Assembly: GCA_965218625.1 (NCBI GenBank) | Contig: CBDCLG010000020.1 | Coordinates: forward strand, 434,001 to 498,000 | DNA: 64,000 nt | From: Bin5 sp965218625 | GTDB taxonomy: Bacteria; Chloroflexota; Anaerolineae; Caldilineales; Caldilineaceae | Direction of reading: 5' to 3' | Shown here: positions 1 to 7,410 of the stretch, in pieces | How positions within the stretch are numbered: the stretch's first letter is position 1 | Layout: every line of letters begins with the position of its first letter | Notes under the pieces: generated by a model | Seen by the model: only the letters and a program-made list of their open reading frames with translations | Database searches by the model: none | Told to the model about the DNA's origin: nothing | Translations under genes and position numbers: made by a program

Positions 1-35
1 GGAAGCTCCTCATTTTCACAAAGGAGAAGAAAGCG

Positions 36-1424
36 ATGGCGACCAAGCGAGACATGAATCGACGAGATTTTTTGCGTGGTTCGGCAGGTCTGGCAGCGGG
101 GATTCTGGCCACGGCTTGCGCTCCGACCGAAACGGCTCCTGCAGAGGGGACGGCGGCGGAAGAGATGCCTGAGGAGATGGAGATCGAACTCGCCTTTTCG
201 CACTGGTGGGGCGATTACTTCGGCGACGTTACCCAGATGATCCCAATTTTCACCGAAAAGACCGGGGTCAAGGTGCAGGAGCAGCCCAGCCCGTTTGGCG
301 GCTATCATGACAAACTCCTCACGCAGCTTGTTGGCGGGACCGCTCCTGACGCGTTTCTGGCCGACACCTTCTTCAACGGTACTTTCTTCCCCAGCGGCCT
401 TTGGGCCCCCCTCGACGAAGCTCTCAATCTGGCAGACCTCGACTTTGACAAGTTCGCGGTTGACCCGTGGGTTGAGACCGCATATGAAGGCACCGTCTAC
501 GCGCTGTCCATCTTCCTGCAGGAAGCCCAGTTGATCTGGATCAACAAGGAGATGGCGGACGAGACGGGAATCGACCTGCCGGTCTGGGGCTCGGACCATT
601 TCGACACCTGGGACTGGGACGATTTCCACAACTTCATCACGGCGGGCACCAAGCGCAAGGACGACGGCACCATCGAGCAGTATGGCTGGGGCCAGGTCTA
701 CAGCTCGATGTGGTGGGGACCGCACTCCTGGATCCACCAAAACGGCGGAGAGCTGTTCGATGAAGGGATCTGGACCTACCAGGAGACGGAGACGCTGATC
801 CACGAGCCGCAGTTTGTCGAGATGATGGACCGGTTGCTCAGCTTGACGACAACCGACAAGGTTGGGCCGACGATGGCCTCGGAAGAGGTTGTCGAGGGCG
901 GCACGTACCGTTCAAAGCTGGCGATGAGCAAGCTGGGCACGTCGGCCTTTGTCGACAACGTACTCGACTTCGAGCAGTATGTGATTCACCTGCCGTGGAC
1001 GCTGCGCAGGGGCCACGGCATAGGCGCGAATCACAACGCGGCCAACGCCGCCAGCGATCACCTTGAGGAAGCGCTTCAGCTGGTGATCATGATGGCAACC
1101 GACTGGGAAATGCAGCAGCAGTACACCAACCTGGCAGGGCAGTCTCCCTACGAGACGGTGGCGCACATCGAGGCCGCCCCCGAAGGACCGGCCAAGGACG
1201 TGGACCTGATGGCAATCTCCCGGATCGAGGGAATGTCGACGATCCCGGAGAATACCGAGCCCTTTGCCTGGCGCTGCGGCTGGTACGGCATCGAGCCGTT
1301 TGTTTTCCGTGACCGGATGGCCGAGGCGATGCAGGAAGTCCTGCTCGGCGAAAAGACGACGCAAGAGTCGATGGACGATGCCAAGGCCGAGTTCGACGCT
1401 CACCTGGCCGAGGCTCGGAGCTAG
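36..1424 (+). CDS. Sugar ABC transporter solute-binding lipoprotein (Tat-exported)
   Basis: Extracellular solute-binding protein, family 1 type, expected to capture a sugar outside the membrane and deliver it to the permeases further downstream. The N-terminus carries a twin-arginine signal (RRDFLRG at about residues 9-15), an alanine-rich hydrophobic stretch and a lipobox ending in TAC, followed by an acidic linker. Aromatic-rich segments such as SHWWG near residue 65 and the 462-residue length fit the family. The ATG at 36 is preceded by AAAGGAGAAG. Its permeases start only at 3024 because an IS5-family element lies between. The ligand cannot be read from sequence. Confidence 0.93.
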   Translation: MATKRDMNRRDFLRGSAGLAAGILATACAPTETAPAEGTAAEEMPEEMEIELAFSHWWGDYFGDVTQMIPIFTEKTGVKVQEQPSPFGGYHDKLLTQLVGGTAPDAFLADTFFNGTFFPSGLWAPLDEALNLADLDFDKFAVDPWVETAYEGTVYALSIFLQEAQLIWINKEMADETGIDLPVWGSDHFDTWDWDDFHNFITAGTKRKDDGTIEQYGWGQVYSSMWWGPHSWIHQNGGELFDEGIWTYQETETLIHEPQFVEMMDRLLSLTTTDKVGPTMASEEVVEGGTYRSKLAMSKLGTSAFVDNVLDFEQYVIHLPWTLRRGHGIGANHNAANAASDHLEEALQLVIMMATDWEMQQQYTNLAGQSPYETVAHIEAAPEGPAKDVDLMAISRIEGMSTIPENTEPFAWRCGWYGIEPFVFRDRMAEAMQEVLLGEKTTQESMDDAKAEFDAHLAEARS

Positions 1425-1541
1425 AATTGCCGTCTGATTGATGCGGCCGCCGGCAGGTCGCGTCAACAGGAGCAAGACGACCGTTCGCACAGGCGAGGAC
1501 GGATCAGACCGCCGAACCTCGCGGACAACCCCAATTGCAAT

Positions 1542-1588
1542 GTCATGGAAACGTTGTTCGCGCTTCAGCGCGGCAGCGTTTCCATGAC
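1542..1588 (+). other. Strong stem-loop between binding protein and permeases
   Basis: A perfect 12-bp inverted repeat (GTCATGGAAACG and CGTTTCCATGAC) encloses a 23-base loop, which itself can form a 5-bp CGCGC/GCGCG stem capped by TTCA. It lies about 120 bases after the binding-protein stop codon. No convincing T-tract follows. Inference: an mRNA-stabilising or partial-termination hairpin of the kind that lets binding proteins be made in excess over permeases. Confidence 0.55.
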
Positions 1589-1723
1589 CGGCTTTTCCCG
1601 TCACATCCAGATGTGTGCCCAGCGGCTTGCAGCAGCTTTCAGGCGGGCTGCCTAAGCCACCGTACCGCAACGAAACGGCTCTATGCGTCCAAACAGAATC
1701 GCGCCCGCTCGCAAGATGCCTAG

Positions 1724-1741
1724 GGATACTCTGAACAAGTC
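1724..1741 (+). repeat. Left terminal inverted repeat of the IS5-like element
   Basis: GGATACTCTGAACAAGTC, preceded by the target duplication CTAG at 1720-1723. It matches the inverted copy at the other end of the element at 14 of 18 positions. Confidence 0.8.
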
Positions 1742-1804
1742 TGATTGATTGTGGCATAATACTGCATTAGTGGGCGTGCGACAGGAAAATGGGGGAAGAG
1801 GACA

Positions 1805-2728
1805 ATGGAGCAGCCGACATTTGGGGAGTTTACGAAAGCAAGAAACGCAAGACGCGTCGAAATTCCGGCGGATGGATGGTCTGATTCCGTGGCGTCGGCT
1901 GGAAGCGCATCCGGCCGCACTATCCCAAGGCGGGACGCGGCCGGCGGCCGTATCCGTTGTCGGTGATGCTGCGCATCTACTGTGTGCAGTTGTTCTACAA
2001 CCTGAGCGATCCGGGCATGGAGGATATGCTCTACGAGGTCGAGTCGGTGCGACGGTTTGTGGGGCTGCGGTTGTCGGGTGCGCTGCCGGACGAGACGACG
2101 ATACTGAACTTTCGTCATCTGCTGGCGAGACACGAGTTGGGGTCGGTTCTATTGGAGGAGATCAATCGTCATCTGGAGTCGCGGTGCGGTTGCGGGAGGG
2201 AACGATCATCGATGCCAGCATCATCAGGCGCCGTCGACGACGAAGAATCGTGCGCGGCGACGCGACCCTGAGATGCATCAGACGAAGAAGGGGAATCAGT
2301 GGCATTTTGATGAAGCTGCATATCGGCGCCGACGCTGAGACGGGAATCGTACATAGCGTGGCGACGCAGCGGCGAACGTGCATGACGTGACCGTGGCGTC
2401 GCGCCTGTTGCACGGAGGCGAGAAGGAGGTGTGGGGCGACGCTGGCTATCAGGGCGTGGCCAAGCGGGCGGAGATGCGGGCGCTGGATGTAGAGTGGCAT
2501 GTGGCGCTGAGGCCTGGGCGACGGCGGCAACTGCCGTCTGAAAGCGAGGAGGCGTTGGCCGAGAAGCGTAAGGCGTCGGTCAGAGCAAAGGTGGAGCATC
2601 CGTTCCTGCAGGTGAAGCGGCGCTTCGGCTATGCCTGCGCTATCGCGGCCTGGCCAAGAACACGCAACCTGACGTTTCTGCTGGGGCTGGCCAACTTGAT
2701 GACAGCCGAGCGCCACTTGGCGGTGTGA
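1805..2728 (+). pseudogene. Frameshifted IS5-family (DDE) transposase remnant
   Basis: Transposase pieces lie in all three plus frames. They run from MEQPTF at 1805, through a frame with MDGLIPW, then HYPKAGRGRRPYPL and PDETTILNFRHLL (about 1935-2190), REGTIIDASII (about 2190-2225), a piece with DPEMHQTKKGNQWHF, MKLHIGADAETG, and finally GDAGYQGV and VRAKVEHPF (2378-2728). The three acidic catalytic residues of the DDE fold can still be placed in DASII, GDAGYQ and KVEHPF. At least five frame changes are needed to join the pieces, so no active transposase is made. All pieces align in order with IS5/IS1031-type transposases as I know that family. Confidence 0.85.
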
Positions 2729-2899
2729 CAAAGGGAGTTGTGCGCCGCAATCACTTTGATAGCGGCGACAGGCCCGCCGCCGAGCCGTTTTGAGGCGCAA
2801 ACAGGCTTGCCTCAGCACGGCAACTGCCTGCTGACTCAGCCCAGGCCGGTTGAAAATCTTCCTGCTTCCCCCACCATTCATCTCAATCCACCACATGTG

Positions 2900-2917
2900 G
2901 ACTTATTCAGACGTTCC
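2900..2917 (-). repeat. Right terminal inverted repeat of the IS5-like element
   Basis: On the minus strand this reads GGAACGTCTGAATAAGTC. It is followed on the plus strand by CTAG at 2918-2921, the second copy of the target duplication. Confidence 0.8.
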
Positions 2918-3023
2918 CTAGTACAGGGTATCACGGGAATCTGATCACGCCGGATAGCCTACATGAGGGCTGCAGGTCCCAGTGGCGGCCGTTGGCGGGA
3001 CAAGGAGAAAGGGAGAGTTTTCG

Positions 3024-3950
3024 ATGAGCGTCGATGTAGCTTGGTCAAACCGACCCTGGTGGCGTTCGAAACTGCGTCGACAGGAGGTATTTGCCGGCTA
3101 CTTCACCATCCTCCCCTGGATCCTCGGCTTTCTGATCTTTGTCGGCGGCCCTATCCTGTTCTCGTTTTACTTGTCATTCAACGAATACAACATCCTCAAA
3201 CCGCCCAAGCTGGTAGGGTTGGACAACTACCGCGAGATGTTTGAGGACAGGTTGTTCTGGCAGTCGCTGCGCGTCACGACCATTTACGCGGCCGGCGCCG
3301 TGCCCCTGGCCGTAATTGTTGGCTACCTGCTCGCGCTCATGCTCAACCAGAAGGTTGGAGGGCTTTCCTTCTGGCGCACTGCCTTCTACGTGCCAGCGAT
3401 CGTCCCGGTGCTGGCCGTCTCCTACCTCTTCGCCTGGATATTCAATCCCGACATCGGGCTGGTCAACGGAATGTTGCGGCAGGTCGGTATTGAAGGGCCG
3501 CAATGGTTCGCATCGCGGGAATGGGTGCTGCCGACCTTCATGATCATGGAGCTATGGGCCGCGGGCGGCGGCATGGTCCTATACCTGGCCGCGCTGCAAG
3601 GCGTGCCAACATCGTTGTACGATGCGGCCAAAGTTGACGGCGCCAACGCCCGGCAGCGTTTCTGGCACGTGACACTGCCGATGACCACGCCGGTGATCTT
3701 CTTTCAATTCCTCATCGGCCTGATCGCCTCGTTTCAACTCTTTACCGGTCCCTTCCTGGTCACCCAGGGCGGGCCGGCAAACGCATCGCTCTTCTACGTC
3801 CTCTACCTTTATCGCAACGGCTGGAAGTATTTCAATATGGGCTACGCCTCCGCGCTGGCCTGGGTGCTCGTCGTCATTATCCTGGTGTTTACCCTGCTGA
3901 GTTTTCGGGTTGCGCGCCGCGTTGTCTACTACGAGAGCGAGGATCCCTAA
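3024..3950 (+). CDS. Sugar ABC transporter permease, MalF/UgpA type
   Basis: Inner-membrane permease subunit for the binding protein encoded at 36-1424. It has six predicted hydrophobic segments; the first contains LPWILGFLIFVGGPILFSF. The EAA-type loop that contacts the ATPase reads YDAAKVDGANARQRFWHVTLP. The reading frame is open from 2982, but ATG at 3024 is preferred because CAAGGAGAAAGGGAG lies just upstream. It ends three bases before the next permease, so the two are co-transcribed. Transcription may now rely on sequence in or near the upstream IS element. Confidence 0.92.
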   Translation: MSVDVAWSNRPWWRSKLRRQEVFAGYFTILPWILGFLIFVGGPILFSFYLSFNEYNILKPPKLVGLDNYREMFEDRLFWQSLRVTTIYAAGAVPLAVIVGYLLALMLNQKVGGLSFWRTAFYVPAIVPVLAVSYLFAWIFNPDIGLVNGMLRQVGIEGPQWFASREWVLPTFMIMELWAAGGGMVLYLAALQGVPTSLYDAAKVDGANARQRFWHVTLPMTTPVIFFQFLIGLIASFQLFTGPFLVTQGGPANASLFYVLYLYRNGWKYFNMGYASALAWVLVVIILVFTLLSFRVARRVVYYESEDP

Positions 3951-3953
3951 ACG

Positions 3954-4880
3954 ATGCGCGCGCCGATGATCGAAGGGATGGGGGCGCCGGCGAATGTACG
4001 CCTGCTCGGACAGCGCCTCCTGACAACGACGCGCTGGCGGCAGCTGGGCATTCGGTTGCTGCTGGTCTATCTGCCGATGGCGGCGCTGGCGCTGGTCTAC
4101 ACCGCCCCCTTGATTTGGCTGGTCGGCAGCTCGGTCAAGCCGGAGTCCCAGGTCTTCGAATACCCGCCCAAGTTCATCCCTCGCTCTTTTGTCTGGGCCA
4201 ATTATCCTGAGGCGCTCGTCCAGTTTCCCTTCATCGTAAGCGGCCTCAACACGCTGACCATCGTGTTGGGGGTCATGGTTGGCCGGCTGCTGACGGCCAG
4301 CCTGGCCGCTTACGGATTCGCCAGACTGCGCTTCCCGGGGCGGGATGTCCTGTTCATCCTGGTGCTGACGACACTGATGATCCCCTATCACGTCATCCTG
4401 ATTCCGCAATACCTGATCTTCCGCGATCTTGGCTGGCTCAACACGCTCAAACCATTGATCGTGCCGGCCTGGTTTGGCGGCGGCGCCTTCTTCATCTTCC
4501 TGCTGCGACAGTTTTTCATGACGATTCCGCGCGAATACGACGACGCCGCGCGCATCGACGGCTGCGGCTTCATCCAGGTCTGGTGGCACATCATTCTGCC
4601 GATGTCGCTGCCCGCGCTGGGCGCAGTGGCCATCTTCACCTTCATGGGCGAGTGGAACGATTTCTTGGCGCCGCTCATCTATCTGAACACGCCGGATAAG
4701 CAAACACTGGCGATCGCGGTGGAGCAGTGGCGCCGCTCTTCGGTCCACACCGGCTATAATCATCAATGGAATCACATCATGGCAGTGGCGACAGTCGTCA
4801 CGGTTCCTCCACTGCTCGTCTTCTTTTTCGCGCAGCGCCACTTCATACAGGGGGTGGTCATCTCAGGCATTAAGGGATGA
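3954..4880 (+). CDS. Sugar ABC transporter permease, MalG type (copy 1)
   Basis: Second inner-membrane permease of the importer. The EAA loop reads EYDDAARIDGCG followed by ILPMSLPAL, and the C-terminus QRHFIQGVVISGIKG is typical of MalG/LacG-like subunits. It starts three bases after the MalF-type gene. In-frame ATG codons at 3966 and 3978 are alternative starts. The 308-residue product is the same length as, and mostly identical to, the product of 5424-6350, so this gene was tandemly duplicated. The copies differ mostly near the N-terminus and at scattered conservative positions. Confidence 0.92.
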   Translation: MRAPMIEGMGAPANVRLLGQRLLTTTRWRQLGIRLLLVYLPMAALALVYTAPLIWLVGSSVKPESQVFEYPPKFIPRSFVWANYPEALVQFPFIVSGLNTLTIVLGVMVGRLLTASLAAYGFARLRFPGRDVLFILVLTTLMIPYHVILIPQYLIFRDLGWLNTLKPLIVPAWFGGGAFFIFLLRQFFMTIPREYDDAARIDGCGFIQVWWHIILPMSLPALGAVAIFTFMGEWNDFLAPLIYLNTPDKQTLAIAVEQWRRSSVHTGYNHQWNHIMAVATVVTVPPLLVFFFAQRHFIQGVVISGIKG

Positions 4881-4929
4881 TGGCCGCTCGCAACTGCCCG
4901 CTGTCCTCACATTTGCGACGGGGGAAACG

Positions 4930-5394
4930 ATGAAAAGCGGACGATTGAAACTGTTGATTGTCATCATGCTTTGCGCGGCGCTGTCTCTGGGCGGCTGCGG
5001 GCGCGACGAGGAGCCGACACCGGAACCTGAAGCGACCGAGTCGGCTGAGGAAGCAGGCGACCGCGACCTGGTCGACAGGTACAACGCCGGCGAACGAGAC
5101 TTCGTCGATGCCAAATTGGACCGGGCCGACCTCAGCGAGGCCAACCTGAGCGGCGCAGACCTGAGCGGCGCCTACCTCTACGGCGCCGACCTGGAAGGGG
5201 CCGACCTGAGCCAGACCACCCTGGTCGCGACCACCTTCTTCCGCGCCAACCTGAACAACGCCGACCTGCGCGGGGCGAACATGGAAAAAGCGCTTCTTGT
5301 CGGCGCGACATTGTCCGGCGCCACCTACGACGACAACACGATCTGGCCGGACAAATACGATCCGGAGGCAAACGGAGCCGTGAAATCAGAATGA
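4930..5394 (+). CDS. Pentapeptide-repeat lipoprotein
   Basis: A 154-residue secreted lipoprotein. The signal peptide ends in a lipobox LGGC at about residue 23, followed by an acidic proline/glutamate linker to about residue 48. A run of A-[DN]-L-x-x pentapeptide repeats (ADLSE, ANLSG, ADLSG, ADLEG, ANLNN, ADLRG and others) spans about residues 58-130, which should fold into a right-handed quadrilateral beta-helix. The tail TIWPDKYDP is a common ending of such domains. It sits between two copies of a MalG permease in the same orientation. The function is unknown; an extracytoplasmic scaffold or binding role is possible. Confidence 0.85.
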   Translation: MKSGRLKLLIVIMLCAALSLGGCGRDEEPTPEPEATESAEEAGDRDLVDRYNAGERDFVDAKLDRADLSEANLSGADLSGAYLYGADLEGADLSQTTLVATTFFRANLNNADLRGANMEKALLVGATLSGATYDDNTIWPDKYDPEANGAVKSE

Positions 5395-5423
5395 CGCTCT
5401 CGTCAAAACTAAGGTGACAACCG

Positions 5424-6350
5424 ATGGGCGCGCCGACGATTGAAGATGCGAAATTCCAAATGGGCGAGCGCCTGCTTCGGGGACGCTGGCTGCAGGGCAA
5501 GTTTTGGCGGCGGCTGGGTATCCGGCTGCTGATCATCTATCTTCCGATTACGGCGCTGGCGCTGGTATACACTGCGCCCCTGATCTGGCTCGTCAGCAGT
5601 TCGCTAAAACCGGAAGGTCAAGTTTTCGAGTACCCGCCCAACTTTATCCCGCGCTCGCTCGAGTGGATCAACTATCCGGACGCGCTTGTCCAGTTTCCCT
5701 TTATCGTAACCGGTCTCAACACGCTAACCATCGTCGTGGGCGTGCTGATGGGTCGCCTGCTTACCGCCAGCCTGGCCGCATACGGCTTCGCCAGGCTGCG
5801 CTTTCCCGGGCGCAACGTCCTGTTTGTCCTCGTTCTCACCACGCTGATGATCCCGTACCATGTCATTCTCATCCCGCAATACCTGATCTTCCGCGACCTG
5901 GGATGGCTGAACACGCTTAAGCCCCTGATCGTGCCGGCCTGGTTCGGCGGCGGGGCCTTCTTCATCTTCCTCCTGCGGCAGTTCTTCATGACGATTCCGC
6001 GCGAGTATGATGACGCGGCCCGCATCGACGGTTGCGGCTTCATTCGCGTCTGGTGGTACATCATTCTACCGATGTCGTTGCCCGCGCTGGGCGCCGTGTC
6101 CATCTTCACGCTCATGGGTGAATGGAACGATTTTCTCGCCCCGCTGATCTACCTCAACACGCCTGATAAACAGACGCTTGCAATTGCGGTAGAGCAGTGG
6201 CGGCGGTCGGGCATCATTCACGGCTACAAACACCAGTGGAACCACATCATGGCGGTATCAACCGTGGTCACGCTCCCGCCCTTGGTTGTCTTCTTTTTCG
6301 CCCAGCGCCATTTCATCCAGGGCGTAGTCATCTCAGGCATCAAAGGGTAA
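5424..6350 (+). CDS. Sugar ABC transporter permease, MalG type (copy 2)
   Basis: A tandem paralog of the permease at 3954-4880, also 308 residues, with the same EAA loop (EYDDAARIDGCG) and the same C-terminus. It begins 29 bases after the pentapeptide-repeat gene. No second MalF-type partner or binding protein accompanies it. It could pair with the single MalF-type subunit in an alternative complex, or it may be redundant. The reading frame is intact, which argues for continued use or a recent duplication. Confidence 0.92.
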   Translation: MGAPTIEDAKFQMGERLLRGRWLQGKFWRRLGIRLLIIYLPITALALVYTAPLIWLVSSSLKPEGQVFEYPPNFIPRSLEWINYPDALVQFPFIVTGLNTLTIVVGVLMGRLLTASLAAYGFARLRFPGRNVLFVLVLTTLMIPYHVILIPQYLIFRDLGWLNTLKPLIVPAWFGGGAFFIFLLRQFFMTIPREYDDAARIDGCGFIRVWWYIILPMSLPALGAVSIFTLMGEWNDFLAPLIYLNTPDKQTLAIAVEQWRRSGIIHGYKHQWNHIMAVSTVVTLPPLVVFFFAQRHFIQGVVISGIKG

Positions 6351-6378
6351 GACCTGCCGACGCGAAAGGGACTGGAAG

Positions 6379-7263
6379 ATGTCCGCTCCGACCCCGATGC
6401 AAGAATATTTCTTCGACCTGCTCGGCTACACGCTGATCGAACAGGCGCTTGACCGCGACCACGTTCAGGCGATCAACAGTTGGATCGACGCGCTGCCGCC
6501 GCTGGAGATGGACCAGTGGCACGGAAATATAGACGTGCATACCTACAGCGGCGTGGATGGGATGAACCTGCAGAATATCATCGAAGGCGGGGCTATCTTT
6601 GAACGGCTGATCGACCATCCGGCCTGGATCGACCATGTTCGCCACTACATCGGCAATGCGTACGGACCCTACATCAACGAATCGTTCATCAACATGCGCG
6701 GGCCGGGCGGGTTCATCGGCGTACACTCCGGCGGCCATGTGATCGACTCGAGCAAGCCGGGCGGCCGCGACCGCAAGGAGTGGTGTTGCAGCGAGCTATC
6801 GCTGCTGGTCGCGCTGACGGACGTGGGGCCGGGCGACGGGCCGACCGTGCTGATCCCCAGCAGCCACAAATCGGACATTCGACATCCTCATGACAAGGGC
6901 GGCTTCTCCGACGCCGGACCGGCCACACGTCTCGAAGGGGCGATCGAGGTCCAGATGAGGATGGGGGATGCTCTCCTGTTCCAGGACTTTCTCTGCCACG
7001 GCTCGGCCGAGCGGACCAACCCGGGCCAGCGGCGCATGATCGTCTTTCGCTACCTGGCCTCGGTTTTCGCCCACCGCTGGGGCTACGTTCCGTCCGACGA
7101 GCTGTTGGCCCGCCTGACAGCGGCGCGCCGCAAGATCATCCAGCCGATCATCCCCCGCAGGCCGCCGCGTGACTGGCTGATAGACCGGCAAGAGGCTGCG
7201 TCGGACAGTTTGACAAAGTCTGACGAAGAGGTCGCCAACCGGGCAGGGCATGTTCCGTACTGA
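6379..7263 (+). CDS. PhyH-type Fe(II)/2-oxoglutarate oxygenase with H-x-G motif
   Basis: A 294-residue protein of the phytanoyl-CoA dioxygenase superfamily (double-stranded beta-helix). Where typical members have H-x-D, this one has H-S-G (H116, G118) in GVHSGGH. The distal metal histidine fits H207 in FLCHGSAE, and R218/R219 are candidates for 2-oxoglutarate binding. LVALTDVGPGDG and IPSSHKS match the conserved core. It lies 28 bases after the ABC permease and so belongs to that operon. Its closest relative here is 39834-40640, which shares the H-S-G feature. The substrate is unknown. The missing acidic ligand leaves open hydroxylation, halogenation-type chemistry or a different ligand such as H120 or D123. 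Confidence 0.85.
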   Translation: MSAPTPMQEYFFDLLGYTLIEQALDRDHVQAINSWIDALPPLEMDQWHGNIDVHTYSGVDGMNLQNIIEGGAIFERLIDHPAWIDHVRHYIGNAYGPYINESFINMRGPGGFIGVHSGGHVIDSSKPGGRDRKEWCCSELSLLVALTDVGPGDGPTVLIPSSHKSDIRHPHDKGGFSDAGPATRLEGAIEVQMRMGDALLFQDFLCHGSAERTNPGQRRMIVFRYLASVFAHRWGYVPSDELLARLTAARRKIIQPIIPRRPPRDWLIDRQEAASDSLTKSDEEVANRAGHVPY

Positions 7264-7298
7264 GACCGACCCCTTGCCCACGGCGGGAAAAACGACAG

Positions 7299-7327
7299 TT
7301 GAGAAAATTGGTGTCCTGTGCTACATT
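7299..7327 (+). promoter_or_regulatory. Candidate sigma-70 promoter for the GH32-like gene
   Basis: TTGAGA and TACATT are separated by 17 bases, 84 bases before the ATG at 7411. The surrounding sequence is AT-richer than its neighbours. This suggests that the GH32-like gene can be transcribed separately from the ABC operon. Confidence 0.4.
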
Positions 7328-7410
7328 GATTCCAAATAATAGAGTAAAGTTTCAAAAAAACTTCACCTCAGGAAAAGTCCGATGCAAAGGGTAGGGAAAG
7401 GGGCAATACC

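Larger units (their letters stand above)
1724..2917 (+). mobile_element. Degenerate IS5-family insertion sequence
   Basis: The element is 1194 bp, essentially the length of classical IS5. It is bounded by imperfect 18-bp terminal inverted repeats, identical at 14 of 18 positions, that begin GGA and end in AAGTC as IS5 ends do. The tetranucleotide CTAG flanks both sides (1720-1723 and 2918-2921), as expected for the 4-bp target duplications of this family. Inside are recognisable but multiply frameshifted transposase pieces. The element splits a sugar ABC operon between its binding protein (ends 1424) and first permease (starts 3024). It cannot move on its own. Confidence 0.88.

Noticed and set aside
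1749..2390. Separate small genes inside the IS element
   Set aside because: The open frames are pieces of one transposase broken by frameshifts, not independent genes.
3579..4841. A 420-codon open frame antisense to the two permease genes
   Set aside because: It is a shadow of high-GC permease genes; the translation is low-complexity (rich in R, Q, D, H) with no family motif.
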